Shown: in pieces, positions 1 to 9,839 of the stretch
Layout of the letters: each line of letters opens with the position of its first letter
How positions within the stretch are numbered: the first letter of the stretch is position 1
From: Hamiltosporidium magnivora
Taxonomy: Eukaryota > Microsporidia > Dubosqiidae
Assembly (NCBI GenBank): GCA_004325065.1
Contig: PITI01000412.1
Coordinates: 1-12,880 of the forward strand
Direction of reading: 5' to 3'
DNA length: 12,880 nucleotides
Notes under the pieces: model-generated
What the model was told of the DNA's origin: nothing
Database searches by the model: none
The model's input: only the letters and a program-made list of their open reading frames with translations
Translations under genes and position numbers: made by a program

Positions 1-1065
1 CCCTCCACAAGTCTAGTGAAAGAATATAATTTATTGCAAAAAACTTTTTTCACATCAAATTTTTTGAAATAAGAACATTTGCCATCATTTTAAAATCTTA
101 TTTGTTTTAGCATTATAATCTATACAATTAAAACGTCCAGATAAGGTTTTCTTTGACTTAGTGATGGTGTTTAGTTTTAAGTTAGCGATAATTAGCATAT
201 AATCTTTTATCAAAATATAGTATTGCATCTTATAATTTTAGGAAAGTAAAAACAGGTTATTTTCTCACAAAATATTCATATAAATACAAAAACATTGTAT
301 TATTAAAATTAGAGAAACATACAATTTTTATTATCTTTCAAAAAATTAGTACTAAAGATACCAATACTCAAATTTATAGATATTGTATATTGAGGTTTAT
401 GATTGTAAACAATTCTATAAGTTTATTTTAATTATTATACAAATAATTTAATAAATTTTCAAATTCTTTTAAAATAACTGATCAAGTATTATGACTTACT
501 TAACAACCTATGGGAATTTTGTCATACAGTTTTATGTATTTCGAGATCAAAATGTTATTTTGTAGATATCTGCCACCTATTAGAGTTGATTTTTGCATTC
601 CGCTGTATTTCTAAATACCCCGTTTATATTTGAATATCGAAGTATTTCTTTGGAGCAATAAAATACATTTAAATTGAGAAATAAGAACAAATAAAAGAAC
701 TTATAATATAAACAAATTTGTACAAATGAATTACAAGTAGAATATAATTAGATTAAAAATCTGGCCTAAGAATTTATTTGTCTATAGAAAAAGATAATAG
801 ATATTGTAAACATCGAAATGTTTAAAATATTTCAAAAATAATTTGGCATCGTGTAAATCAAGTTCCAATTTTTTGATCAATTATTAGCTATATAACTTAT
901 TTTCAAATTTCTATTCTGGGAAGGATTATAAATATTATAACTGAAATTTCTTAAATTTGAAAATTTTATTATAAGACAAATATCAATCTGAGGCCAAATT
1001 TTATTAGAATAGAACAGACTTTAGAATTTTATCAATAAATAAAAAAAAGATGCCTTTCTGTTTGT
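1..1065. other. AT-rich stretch, no supported gene
   Basis: This stretch is very AT-rich, with stops in all frames and no RNA gene or repeat that I can support. The longest item that caught the eye is a 32-residue ATG-started frame on the minus strand at 598-500 (contains GGRYLQNNILISKYIKLYDK). It resembles nothing I know and is too short to call. The last 60 bases are the immediate upstream region of the LRR-type gene. I see no clear promoter motif there; a poly-A run (about 1041-1048) precedes the likely start codon. Confidence 0.6.
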
Positions 1066-3450
1066 ATGATTATATTTTTAAGATTGATATTTTTCATTAT
1101 AAGTTGCAAATTTAAAATTGATCTTCAGATATATCTTTTACTACTTAACTTTAGTATATCAAGGAACAAAGATGTGGTTTTTTACTGGAAAGAAACATTT
1201 AGTGATGAATCAAATACCTTTAATTTAAAACAAGAATTTGTTGTGTCTACACATTCAAAAAAAGTTGAAAATAAAAACAATTTCTCGAAACGAAAAAATT
1301 CATTCTGGTGGAACTGATATAAAAAATAAGAAAAAAATTACAAGCAAAATTGTTGTTTCAAACATCGAAAAATTTCCTTGTAAATTTAACTTTTTATTTA
1401 GGAAAAGCAATAATGAAGTAAATCCAGGAATAAATAACGAAATAAATATCGAAATATCAAGTTACGATTACAATGAATTTAAAATTTTAAGTGATTTCCT
1501 AAATGATTTTTACATATCAAAAAAAAATTTATCTATAAAACAATTCTGTACATTTATAAGTATATTTGAATATCTTGAAACAATCATTGATGAAAACTTT
1601 TATAAAATTATCGATTTACTTATAAGGAAAGTTTATAATTATTTGGAAACTGATAGGAGGGCATTTAAAGTAGATTTTTTACGCTTTGAACGGATATTTA
1701 AAGTTTCTAAAAAAATGGAAGACATTTTTTTCTTGAGAATGTATATAAACTTCATCGATTTTGATCCAAATAATGATTCGTTCTTTAAGAATTATTTTAT
1801 AGATTTTTTAATAGATGAACACAGACTTGAATTTTTAGAAGGGAATTTACGTGTATTTTCGGTCTCGGAAGGTTCGATTTCTATCATAAAGCAACTTTCT
1901 AAGAAAAATGAACTCATATTCGAACTTTTTTATTGTTTTTTCCATATATTTAATATTAGAAAGTTTATATTTTATAATTCTAGTATTCTATTCTTGGATG
2001 TAAGTAACATATTGAGTTTGTTCGTAGAATTTTTGGATGAAATTATATTTTTCAATCAAATAATAAAAGATGAAACAATTCTAAGGTTAATGAATGACAA
2101 GGTATTCAAGAGCATAAAACGTTTTCATTTTATAAATACACAAATTCAGTCCGAAAGAAAATTTTCTTTGATGTATTTGATAAGCTAGAAATCATATTTG
2201 TTATTTTTAATGTGAAAAGAAAAATTGATAAGAAATTCAACAGAGAAAAAAGGATTATGGCTATAATCCAAGCAATTAAATTTAGAATATCAGATAATTA
2301 TGAAAAAAATCTTTATAAACTAATTGATTGTAAAGGAATACCAGAAAATAAAGAATATTTTATTACAAAAAATACAAAGATCAGAGAAATACCGATCTAA
2401 TTTTGATGAAGAATGAGATTATTAAATTATTTGTTTATATTAGAACATCCATACCAGAAGAAATATTAAGTCTATTTGATATATTTTTAAATCTAAAAAG
2501 TATTGAAATTTATAATTTTCCTCATAAAATAGCAAAAACTTCTTTTAGTGAATTAATAGTTTTAAAATTTATTGATAAGCTTATTTTACAAAAGTGTAGA
2601 ATTACAGAAGATTTTATAAAGTAATCTTTAGTTTATCAGGTTTGCGTAGTTTATTCGTTAAAAATTGTAAATATATAGATATTAAAAATACCTTATTTTA
2701 TGAATCGGGCAATGAAATTGAAGAATTCAATATCATTCATGATTTTGAAGACAATCATATAAATGTTTTACTTTTATTACAATTATTAGATAATTTAAAA
2801 TGTTTTGCTATTCCAGGGAAAAATATTTCTAAAATATTATTTACAAATGAATTAAGAAGTTTTTTATCGAATAAAACCCTTGAGAACTTTGCAATTAATT
2901 CGATCGAAAGCTCTTCTGTGAAGACTGTATTTTTCATAGCTTGTAAAATTGTAGAAAAATTTCATTTTGGAAGCGGATTTTCTCCTGGACACTAAAAACT
3001 TTGTTTTTTGATATAAAAATGCAAGATTTAAAAAGATTTAGAATTTACGATTGTAAAATCGATAAAAGAGATAAGCATTTATTTGAAAACCTAACATCAC
3101 TTATCTATTTAGAAATTGAAAACTGTAAATTTAAAAATATAAAATTTAACTGTTTATTCAATTCCGAGAAAGAATATGTTATTGAAGAACTTATTCTCAT
3201 AAAAATAGAACTATACAGAAGTGATATTGATCTGATAACTGCTTTCAAGCATTTAAACCCTATAGTTTTCGACTGTTGCTATACACCCGATAAATGCTTT
3301 CTAAAAATAGATAGTAAATATATTTTAAAATTGGAATATTTAAATATATCGTATTCTGTTTCTTCAAATTTTATAGAAGAAAAAAACCATTTATTAGATC
3401 AAATGAGCATGAACAGTCTTATTATAACAAGCCATTCTTATCATAACTGA
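1066..3450 (+). pseudogene. Secreted-type leucine-rich-repeat family protein, frameshifted
   Basis: One ancestral reading frame of about 790 codons is now split over several frames. It starts at ATG 1066 with a hydrophobic segment (MIIFLRLIFFIISCKF) that looks like a signal peptide or anchor. A shift near 1293-1298 leads into a 280-codon uninterrupted stretch ending at 2188, beginning with a Lys-rich linker and then a helical region. Further shifts lie near 2158-2165, 2367-2400, 2617-2622 and 2970-2995; reading continues across each one. The second half has irregular leucine-rich repeats, e.g. LFDIFLNLKSIEIYNF, FSLSGLRSLFVKNCKYIDIK, NLTSLIYLEIENCKFKNI and LKLEYLNISYS. The stop is TGA at 3448-3450. 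Expanded LRR families with N-terminal signals are known in microsporidia and are suspected to act at the host interface; that role is inferred here. The minus-strand copy at 5577-7892 is a paralogue. All breaks are one-base indels, several in A or T runs, so sequencing error is an alternative to true decay. Confidence 0.75.
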
Positions 3451-3483
3451 TATTAATATTAAAATAATCAAAGTGTGTTTATT

Positions 3484-3493
3484 AATAAATAAA
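3484..3493 (+). promoter_or_regulatory. Possible polyadenylation signal of the + strand LRR gene
   Basis: Two overlapping AATAAA hexamers lie 34-43 bases after the stop codon at 3450. The position fits a short microsporidian 3' UTR, but in DNA this AT-rich such hexamers are common by chance. Confidence 0.2.
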
Positions 3494-3650
3494 AATATTT
3501 ATGATTTAATTCTATTTAAAAATATCACATTTTTTATACAATTGGCAAGTTTTATATTGTTTTAATGACAGTGAAAATGATTAGGTTTTACAAAAATAAC
3601 TATATTCCAACATTCATACAAATTTCTAGATAACTATAACCAAATGCCTT

Positions 3651-4225
3651 TCATCCAAAAGATGTGTAGAATTTAATAAATGAACAGAGAAGTTGCTCCA
3701 TGTTCCTTAAATTTCGTTGCATAAAGTGGGTCGTAGGTGAAACCCTACTCGAACTCTCCGCAAATATGTAGCATTCCACTTGCTTTGCGTTTTCTGAACG
3801 TAATAAACTTCCTACTAAGATATATCTCGATGATTTGCATGGAATCCACTTACAATACACTGTTAGACTAAAGGGCGTGACCTGCTGATTAGTATTCCTG
3901 GCTTCAAAATTTGCTTTTGGTCTTTCCACACCAAGTATCTTTACCCAAGTAAGCATCCAAGGCTTACATGGTTTTACATCTTAATTACGGGAAATAATAA
4001 TGCGGATCGTAATCTAGTTGCATAAAACCTACAAAAATTATATTGCAAAAAAAGTTTCGCCATTTTGTGGGCTTCTCTTTCTCTGCCAACCCTCATGAAC
4101 AAACGAAAATCAAGTGTGGCTTTATTCCAACTAAAAATTTAGAGAATGATTTGAAAACCCAATTTCACATATTCATTGCACAGTATATAGTTTTTTTGTC
4201 GTTATCCTCCTTCCATCATTTATAG
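3651..4225. other. Less AT-rich, coding-like island of unknown origin
   Basis: From about 3690 to 3960 the sequence is visibly richer in G and C than its surroundings. On the minus strand an ATG-started frame of 101 codons runs from 3956 to 3651 (contains SSRVSPTTHFMQRNLRNMEQ). On the plus strand, frame 3670-3981 is also open except for TAG 3769 and TGA 3886 and reads naturally (e.g. KIYLDDLHGIHLQYTVRLKG, then FAFGLSTPSIFTQ). Just downstream a plus-strand frame of 60 codons opens at TTG 4043 and ends at 4225 (contains FVGFSFSANPHEQTKIKCGF). I recognise no family on either strand. The base composition and unusually long openness suggest the remnant of a gene or mobile element, most likely read on the plus strand with two stops, but the strand is not settled. 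Confidence 0.35.
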
Positions 4226-4589
4226 ATAAATATAATAATTGATCTATATTTTTGTTCAAAAAGATTCCAAATGTTTTGTATAAGGTTGAATCCTAAAAGT
4301 TCTAATCTTGACATATTTCTATTATTTTAAATCTTAAAACACTAATATCATGATTTTCTATATAAAAAAGATTAAGGAATAGATATTTTTACATTTTTTC
4401 CAGGAAAAAAATTACACGTCTCACGAAGAAGTAATCCTATCTTTTTTAAATCATGTAAAATTTTTTTATAGGATTATATATTATAGAAAGATTGATCTTA
4501 ATGTTCAATATCATGGGTTTTGTATGGTCGAATTCCCCAAAGAAATTAATTTCATTTCTTATAACATTTTCAAGATATTTTATTAACTT
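4226..4589. other. AT-rich spacer, possibly older part of the downstream retroelement relic
   Basis: No gene can be supported. Plus-strand frames around 4490-4590 are open for about 30 codons (e.g. VEFPKEINFISYNIFKIFY) directly before the reverse-transcriptase relic. They could be an unrecognisable upstream part of it, but I find no reverse-transcriptase motif such as the catalytic DD. Confidence 0.3.
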
Positions 4590-5290
4590 TTGAACCCTGC
4601 GACGCTACAGCTCTTGGAGAGCTCGAGCCTCCTTTCATAAAATATGATTGGAGTACTTCTAAATTGAGAATTTGTAAAACTAAAAACCAATTGTTTGACA
4701 AAGTATATAAGAAATCATAGGTAAAACTATTGTTTTCTTGTATGATGAAATAAAAATATACTATATTTCCGGTTTAATATGAGTAAATCTATAAAAAGCA
4801 GATACTTTACAAAATATTAAATTATTTGTCAAAAGCCTTTCCTAATTTGAGGAATTAGATGCAAAATCGGTTCAGAATCGTAGATATAGTCATTCAGGGG
4901 CATGGGAGCATAACTATTTTCTTTCAAGTTAGAAGACTAAGCGGCCGGGAGATACGAAAAAATACTATTTATAATGTCAGAAATACTAATTAGAAGTTTA
5001 TTTTTGTTAATATAGTACATGAAGTCTTCGAGATTTCTATAAGTTTCGGACATATATCTTAGCTGGAAAGATATCGGATTCGGAAATTTTAAAGTAAGTA
5101 GTAATCCTGCTAGTCTTGTAAAGGCCAGGGTTGGTCTAGACCTGCAAAATACTTTGGTAAATAGACAATAACGAAACCAGGCAATTTCTTTGCGAATCAA
5201 ATGGGTTCTTCGAAAAATTTAGACTATAGTTTGGCGAAATAGATATCGCAGGGGATACTAAAGATCTGTTGCTAAAGGAAGAGAATGGGT
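4590..5290 (+). mobile_element. Decayed non-LTR retrotransposon fragment (reverse-transcriptase C-terminal region)
   Basis: There is no intact frame, but fragments read in order as the region after the catalytic palm of the reverse transcriptase in this microsporidian retroelement family. At 4598-4660 CDATAL is followed, across a shift, by a relic of the family's G-Y-K-Y-L-G-V segment. At 4994-5050 FVNIVHEVFEISISFG matches the family's acidic-hydrophobic helix. At 5046-5168 there is a 41-codon open stretch (DIYLSWKDIGFGNFKVSS) that fits the conserved E-R-L-Y-L-x-R-x-x-x-G-x-G-L motif of the thumb seen in R2/R4/Dong-like elements. The match is to a family remembered, not searched. Expected order and rough spacing are kept. 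After 5170 the similarity fades; 5290 is an estimate. An 87-codon frame on the opposite strand (5200-4937) is judged a by-product. There is visibly less AT here than around it. Confidence 0.5.
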
Positions 5291-5553
5291 GCAGTTAAAT
5301 ATCTAAATTTAAAATTATGTTCAAGTTTTTAAGCAATATAAGCCTAAATTTTTTTTAAAAAAGATGTTTTCATATTGAAAAAGGATTTAATCAGAAGATA
5401 TTTTTGCTAAAAACTGTAATAGAATTATAATAATGCAACTTTCCTGTATTTTAGTCTAAAAACTCAAAATATTTAACAAAAATGAAAACGATTAATAGGT
5501 TTGTTAAAAATTTATAAATCAAAGATTGCATATAATATCAAGATGCCAATAAA

Positions 5554-5559
5554 TTTATT
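5554..5559 (-). promoter_or_regulatory. Possible polyadenylation signal of the minus strand LRR pseudogene
   Basis: On the minus strand an AATAAA hexamer lies 18-23 bases after the stop codon of the LRR pseudogene. The placement is plausible but weak in such AT-rich DNA. Confidence 0.15.
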
Positions 5560-5576
5560 TTTCTATGCTCAAAACC

Positions 5577-7892
5577 TTATATCGTCACCACAGCGATACC
5601 TTTCGGTTTAAATGTTTTATTTATAAGGTAAATAATTTCTTCTGATGTATTTTCTTCAGTTGCATAATTTTTAAGTTCGATATAAAATTCATTAAGAAAC
5701 AAAATTTTTATAAAGTGATAAGTCTTCTGATAAATATAACTTTCGTAAAAGTATCGCTCTTTAAGTTTCTTTAAATTTGCAATAAAAATCAAATCCCTTT
5801 CAAAAATATTTGTTCTAACAAATCGCAATCTCTTTATCTTGTATTCCAGAGAATTACAAAACAATTCTGAAAAAAAAATTTTGTAAATCAATTTCATGCA
5901 TTTTTAATTCTCTCAGATTAATTAAGTTTCTTAATGCTTCTTGATCACATTTAGAAGTAGAAAAAAAAACAAAGGCAAAGTTTCTTTATACTACTTAGAT
6001 TATATTTAACAAATAATAACTTCAACGATTCTGAAGGGCATTTGGAAGCTGAAATATCATTATCAGTGGTTTTAAAGTCAAAATTTTCATCATATTCTGA
6101 AAGTTTCAATAACTGAATCATTTTGTTAATATAACAAAGAATAATTCCGTAATATAAAAAAATCAAGTTATCGAACGGCGGAATGTAATAGATTCGGTCG
6201 ATTCGAAATTTATTTCTTTAAGACCTTGCATCATATTTATTATTTCATAAAAACAATGAAGATTATCACTGTTTTTGGGAGAGAACCTAAAATATTTGAT
6301 GGAATTGTTTTTAATGCAAATGTCTTTTTCTATAAAGATTTCGGAATTTTTGATTTCTAAATTTTCGAGTCCATTTATGCTTAATAAGTATTTTAGAAAA
6401 CTTGAAGTTATTTCTAAATCTTCAATTATAATTTTTTTTGTATTTGTCTCTAAAATAGTATCTGTTTTAAAAAAATTTGCCTGAGTAAATTTTTTTAAAG
6501 TAATATAAACAATATTAAAGCATTCATCATATTCATAGTGACACTTAACCCTTAAATACCAAGATATAAAATTAAAAATTCAAAGATCTTAATTTTATCC
6601 TTGAAGTTGTCTTTCTTAAGTAATTTTAAATATAAATCTTTATTCCTTTCGGGTATATTTTTATTACACATAATTGCATCTTCCAAAGAGGATTGTTGGT
6701 ATACATTCTTTATATTATTTATTATATCCTCAATTATATGAACATTTTCTATTTTTCTTATTTCAGGAACTTAATATATTTCTATCGAAACAGTTTTTTC
6801 ATAAAATATAAATTCGTTTATTTTGCTTAAATGATCTTGAAATATTAAACTTGTTTCAATTCTAGATTTCATTAAAATAATCCTTTTTAAATCTTAAAAT
6901 TTAAATTCTTGTTAATAAATTCAATGGTTTCACGTATATTGAACCCAAATAGAATAAAATCTCATCAATCTTCTTTTTTAAATTTTCTAAAATAAAACAT
7001 ACTGTCTTCGAATTCGTTTCTTCCAAATTATGTATGTGTAAATACTTTATATCAAGCGTATTCAGCCACAGAATAAATATATTTTTGCTCTTTTCTCCCT
7101 ACAACCAATTTTTTCGAAAATAATAAATTAAATGTGGATTTATTACTAAAATATGCTTTTTATCGTCAGTATACGAGCTATTATGTTCATTTTAAAGGTA
7201 ACTCTGAGTCGCATTTAAAAAACATTGTGAATCTGAATTCATTTCTGATTTTATAATTTTAAAATATTCCTGTGATATTATTTTAGATAATTTATGTGAA
7301 AAATAATCTTGCTTTGCAAAATGAAGCGAAATATTTTTAATCTCAAAAGTGTTTATTACATCAGACACTATTAAAGAATATAAAATTACTTTTATTGCAT
7401 TCCGCAACTTATTGTCATATCTTACTCTAAAATATTCTAAAAAATATAATATCGTGTAAAACTTGTCGATTTTTATTTTATTATCTGGTAAATAACTCGA
7501 AATTATAAATCCACGAAGATTAAGAAATCAGATTTCTTTACATTATGATAGAGAAATATTTCGATATTTGACTCTAAATCGTTAAAATTTTCAAAGAGTT
7601 CAAAATTAAGACCAATTATATCAATAGATTCTATAATACACGTATAGTATTTCCGAACTTTATCTCTGATAAACATTTTTTCTGTCAAATATTTTTCTGG
7701 CTTTTTATTCATCTTATCTCTATTGATTTGACATGGACATTTGGCTTTCATTTGATTATTAATTAATTTGGAATCGAATTCTTCGTAATTACTTACGAGA
7801 TTGAGTACTGCATCTATTTCACTCGATTAAAGAATCCATATCAAATAAAAGAGTTATAGAATAACTTTGTGTACTGAAAGCCCAGATAACAT
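5577..7892 (-). pseudogene. Second leucine-rich-repeat family member, heavily broken
   Basis: Reading down the minus strand, a likely start ATG at 7892 leads into a hydrophobic segment (LFYLIWIL) interrupted by TAA at 7856 and 7829. It continues through IDAVLNLVSNYEEFDSK and an 82-codon stretch (7751-7503), shifts near 7515, and goes on to 6901 with in-frame TAA 7194 and TAG 7101. Later segments are 6872-6552 (TAA at 6773), 6549-6163, 6172-5951, about 5967-5875 and 5897-5577, joined by about five more one-base shifts, several in T runs (nine T's at about 5872-5880). Repeats include LINLRELKMHEIDLQNFF, SINGLENLEIKNSEIF and IKRLRFVRTNIF. The protein is paralogous to that at 1066-3450: here DNKIKIDKFYTILYFLEYF aligns with KKNLSIKQFCTFISIFEYL there, and NIPERNKDLYLK with GIPENKEYFITK. 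Length (about 2.3 kb) and layout agree. In-frame nonsense codons make true decay likely. The exact start is uncertain. Confidence 0.72.
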
Positions 7893-8539
7893 TTCATAAA
7901 TTTTTAGAAAAATCAGTATCTATAGATTTATAATTCATTTACTATTTTAGTTTTGATTAGAAGAATTTTCTATTTTCTTTCATTGCAATCCAAAACTGTG
8001 TCTATTTATTCTCAATTTTCATAATGTTATAAATTCTTGTAAGATTCTAAACATTCGTGTAGCTTAAGTAATAATGCATGTTAATTAGTTTGATTTATTA
8101 AGTTTAATAAAAGTCAAATACGTTTGTTTTAAATTTCAAAAGATATACGAAGCTTTTTATGTTTGATTGTTTTTGCAATTTAAAACGAACAACAAAGTGG
8201 TCTTTAGATTCAATTAAGCTTTATATTACTAATTACTTACAAAATTAGATTTTTTTATTCCTCTAGAATTTATTTCTAAAACAAAATTGAAAATCTAGAT
8301 TAATATTGAATATAAATGATGTTTCCAGACTGCTGTTTTTGAATTAATTGGTTTATTATATTACAAATAAAAAATTCTAAAATGTTAAAAAAGAACAGTC
8401 GATAAAATATAAAACATACATTGTTGATTCTGTATGTTACACAACTTAAAATAAATTCATTTATATTAAAGTCTGAGATTATTTAATTCATGTCTGCTAA
8501 ATAAATTCCTCTATCATTGGAAAATGAAACGAATATATC
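7893..8539. other. AT-rich stretch, no supported gene
   Basis: This is the upstream side of the minus-strand LRR pseudogene. All frames are closed by frequent stops. I see no RNA gene, no repeat with clear arms and no promoter element that stands out from the AT background. Confidence 0.6.
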
Positions 8540-9211
8540 AATAAAATAACACAACAAGTTAATTTTTAGAAAAAAATTGGAAAGTATATGTATTTCTTTA
8601 ATTTAGAAATGTAGTTAATTTGGCACGGGAGAGGATGGCATTTTCTGCTTTGTCCCAAATAGAATAATATCATGAAGATGTAAAAAGAGAATATTATCGC
8701 CGCAATCAGCGATAAACAGTAGAATATCTGGCCGCATTACTTATAAAAAAACCGATTATATTACATTATAAAATACAATAAAGTTGAAGGACCTGCACAC
8801 ATTTGTTTTAAATCAATGCAAAATCTAGTCTATAAAACAAATTAGAAATCCTTGATTTAATAGATTATTTATAAGGCGTCTGCGGAGATAAGAGTGGATA
8901 AAAGAACAAAATCTGATATCTATATTTAAAATAATAAAATCGATACATTTACTTGATAACAGTAAAGACAAGATAACAACCATCGAAGTAGAAATTTGTC
9001 CAAAGATTCACTTTATATGCTGTAAAAAGAGAGACCTATGTAGCAGGACTATTAGCAAATGAATTAATATTTTTTTAAACGTAATCTGAATATATATTTT
9101 TATGTAATAACCAGGGATAGTATTGGGATAAAATACCACAACAAATACCTTAAAAGACTGCAAATACCCATTAACGTAAAGGCATACTTCAGACGGATAG
9201 TACGTAATTAG
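8540..9211 (+). mobile_element. Decayed 3' end of a non-LTR retrotransposon (zinc knuckle and restriction-like endonuclease)
   Basis: Homology to the copy at the right edge is visible directly. The bases from 8640 (TTCTGCTTTGTCCCAAATAG) align without gaps to TTCTGCTATATCCAGGATAG there, and 8716-8742 reads TVEYLAALL against TVDHLATRC; the zinc-binding Cys and His codons are lost. Farther on, 8882-8926 reads AEIRVDKRTKSDIYI, and 8955-9005 reads DNSKDKITTIEVEICPK after a relic of the upstream Pro-Asp pair (Asp codon 8942-8944). Together these are the PD...(D/E)-x-K-type region of the endonuclease that R2/R4/Dong-like elements carry after the reverse transcriptase. Next come 9022-9069 (VKRETYVAGLLANELI) and an open 44-codon end, 9077-9208 (FYVITRDSIGIKYHNKYLKR), closed by TAG. 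Several frameshifts and stops show it is dead. The left limit is approximate. The 73-codon minus frame at 9229-9008 is antisense to this relic. Confidence 0.72.
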
Positions 9212-9839
9212 ATTTGAGGAAAATTTCAATTGATCGACGAAAATAAATTGAGTTTTGATTGAAATTCGAAAAAAGATTGAGAAAAAAACGTCATTGTATA
9301 TAATAAAAGAAAGCCTACCTTTAGAAAAACATAAAATGATATTTTATGATCAAATAACAACGTAGAGGGTTTCGAACAAAGAAAAATAATTAAAATACAT
9401 ATCTTTGGCTTTGGATTGTGTCAACACCTTAGAGAATATAGTAGTAGAAAAAAATTAAATTTTGATTATAAATAGAAAACCATTCTCTTTAGGCTTGAGG
9501 GAAAAAAATTAAAAACGTAAAGACATTTTAAGCCATAATTTGCCGACTAAATGGTATATTTAATAAAAAGAAAATAATTATTCATAGTAGTAATTATACT
9601 GGCCTCTATCCAAGGCGATAGAACTCCATGAACTTTGCAAAGTAGATACGATGTTTACCTCTATAATAGTTCTTTAAAAATATTTTATCTTATCTATTGT
9701 ATCTTACAGCTTTTTTTCGCATTTAATTTTTGCTTAATTGATTTTATAAAATAACCGGGAAAATAAAGGAATTAGTTTGAGGTTATACATTTTGAATGCA
9801 AATTCTTGCTTTTAATCTGGCTTTTTAGAAGCCTTGGCA
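9212..9839. other. AT-rich stretch with two short coding-like scraps
   Basis: No gene is supported. A plus-strand frame at 9350-9472 is open for 41 codons without Met (contains KIHIFGFGLCQHLREYSSRK). Another at 9591-9674 reads WPLSKAIELHELCKVDTMFT in a slightly less AT-rich patch. Either could be retroelement debris beyond the relic that ends at 9211. I recognise neither, and lengths of this order can occur by chance. Confidence 0.35.

Noticed and set aside
2755..2937. 60-codon minus-strand open frame
   Set aside because: It lies antisense inside the clear plus-strand LRR coding path and looks like a by-product of it.
4609..4623. Perfect hairpin AGCTCT-TGG-AGAGCT, next to CGAGC
   Set aside because: It lies inside the reverse-transcriptase relic, has no RNA-gene context and no T run, and six-base arms are likely to occur by chance.
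4588..4625. Minus-strand GGTTCAAAA with GC-rich bases upstream, suggesting a tRNA
   Set aside because: The bases flanking the TTCAA motif do not pair as a T stem and no cloverleaf can be drawn.
4937..5200. 87-codon minus-strand open frame
   Set aside because: The plus-strand frames here match the retroelement motif order better, so this frame is probably antisense noise.
6275..6484. 69-codon plus-strand open frame with ATG
   Set aside because: It is antisense to a long clean segment (6549-6163) of the minus-strand LRR pseudogene.
9008..9229. 73-codon minus-strand open frame
   Set aside because: It is antisense to the end of the endonuclease relic, which has recognisable motifs in order.
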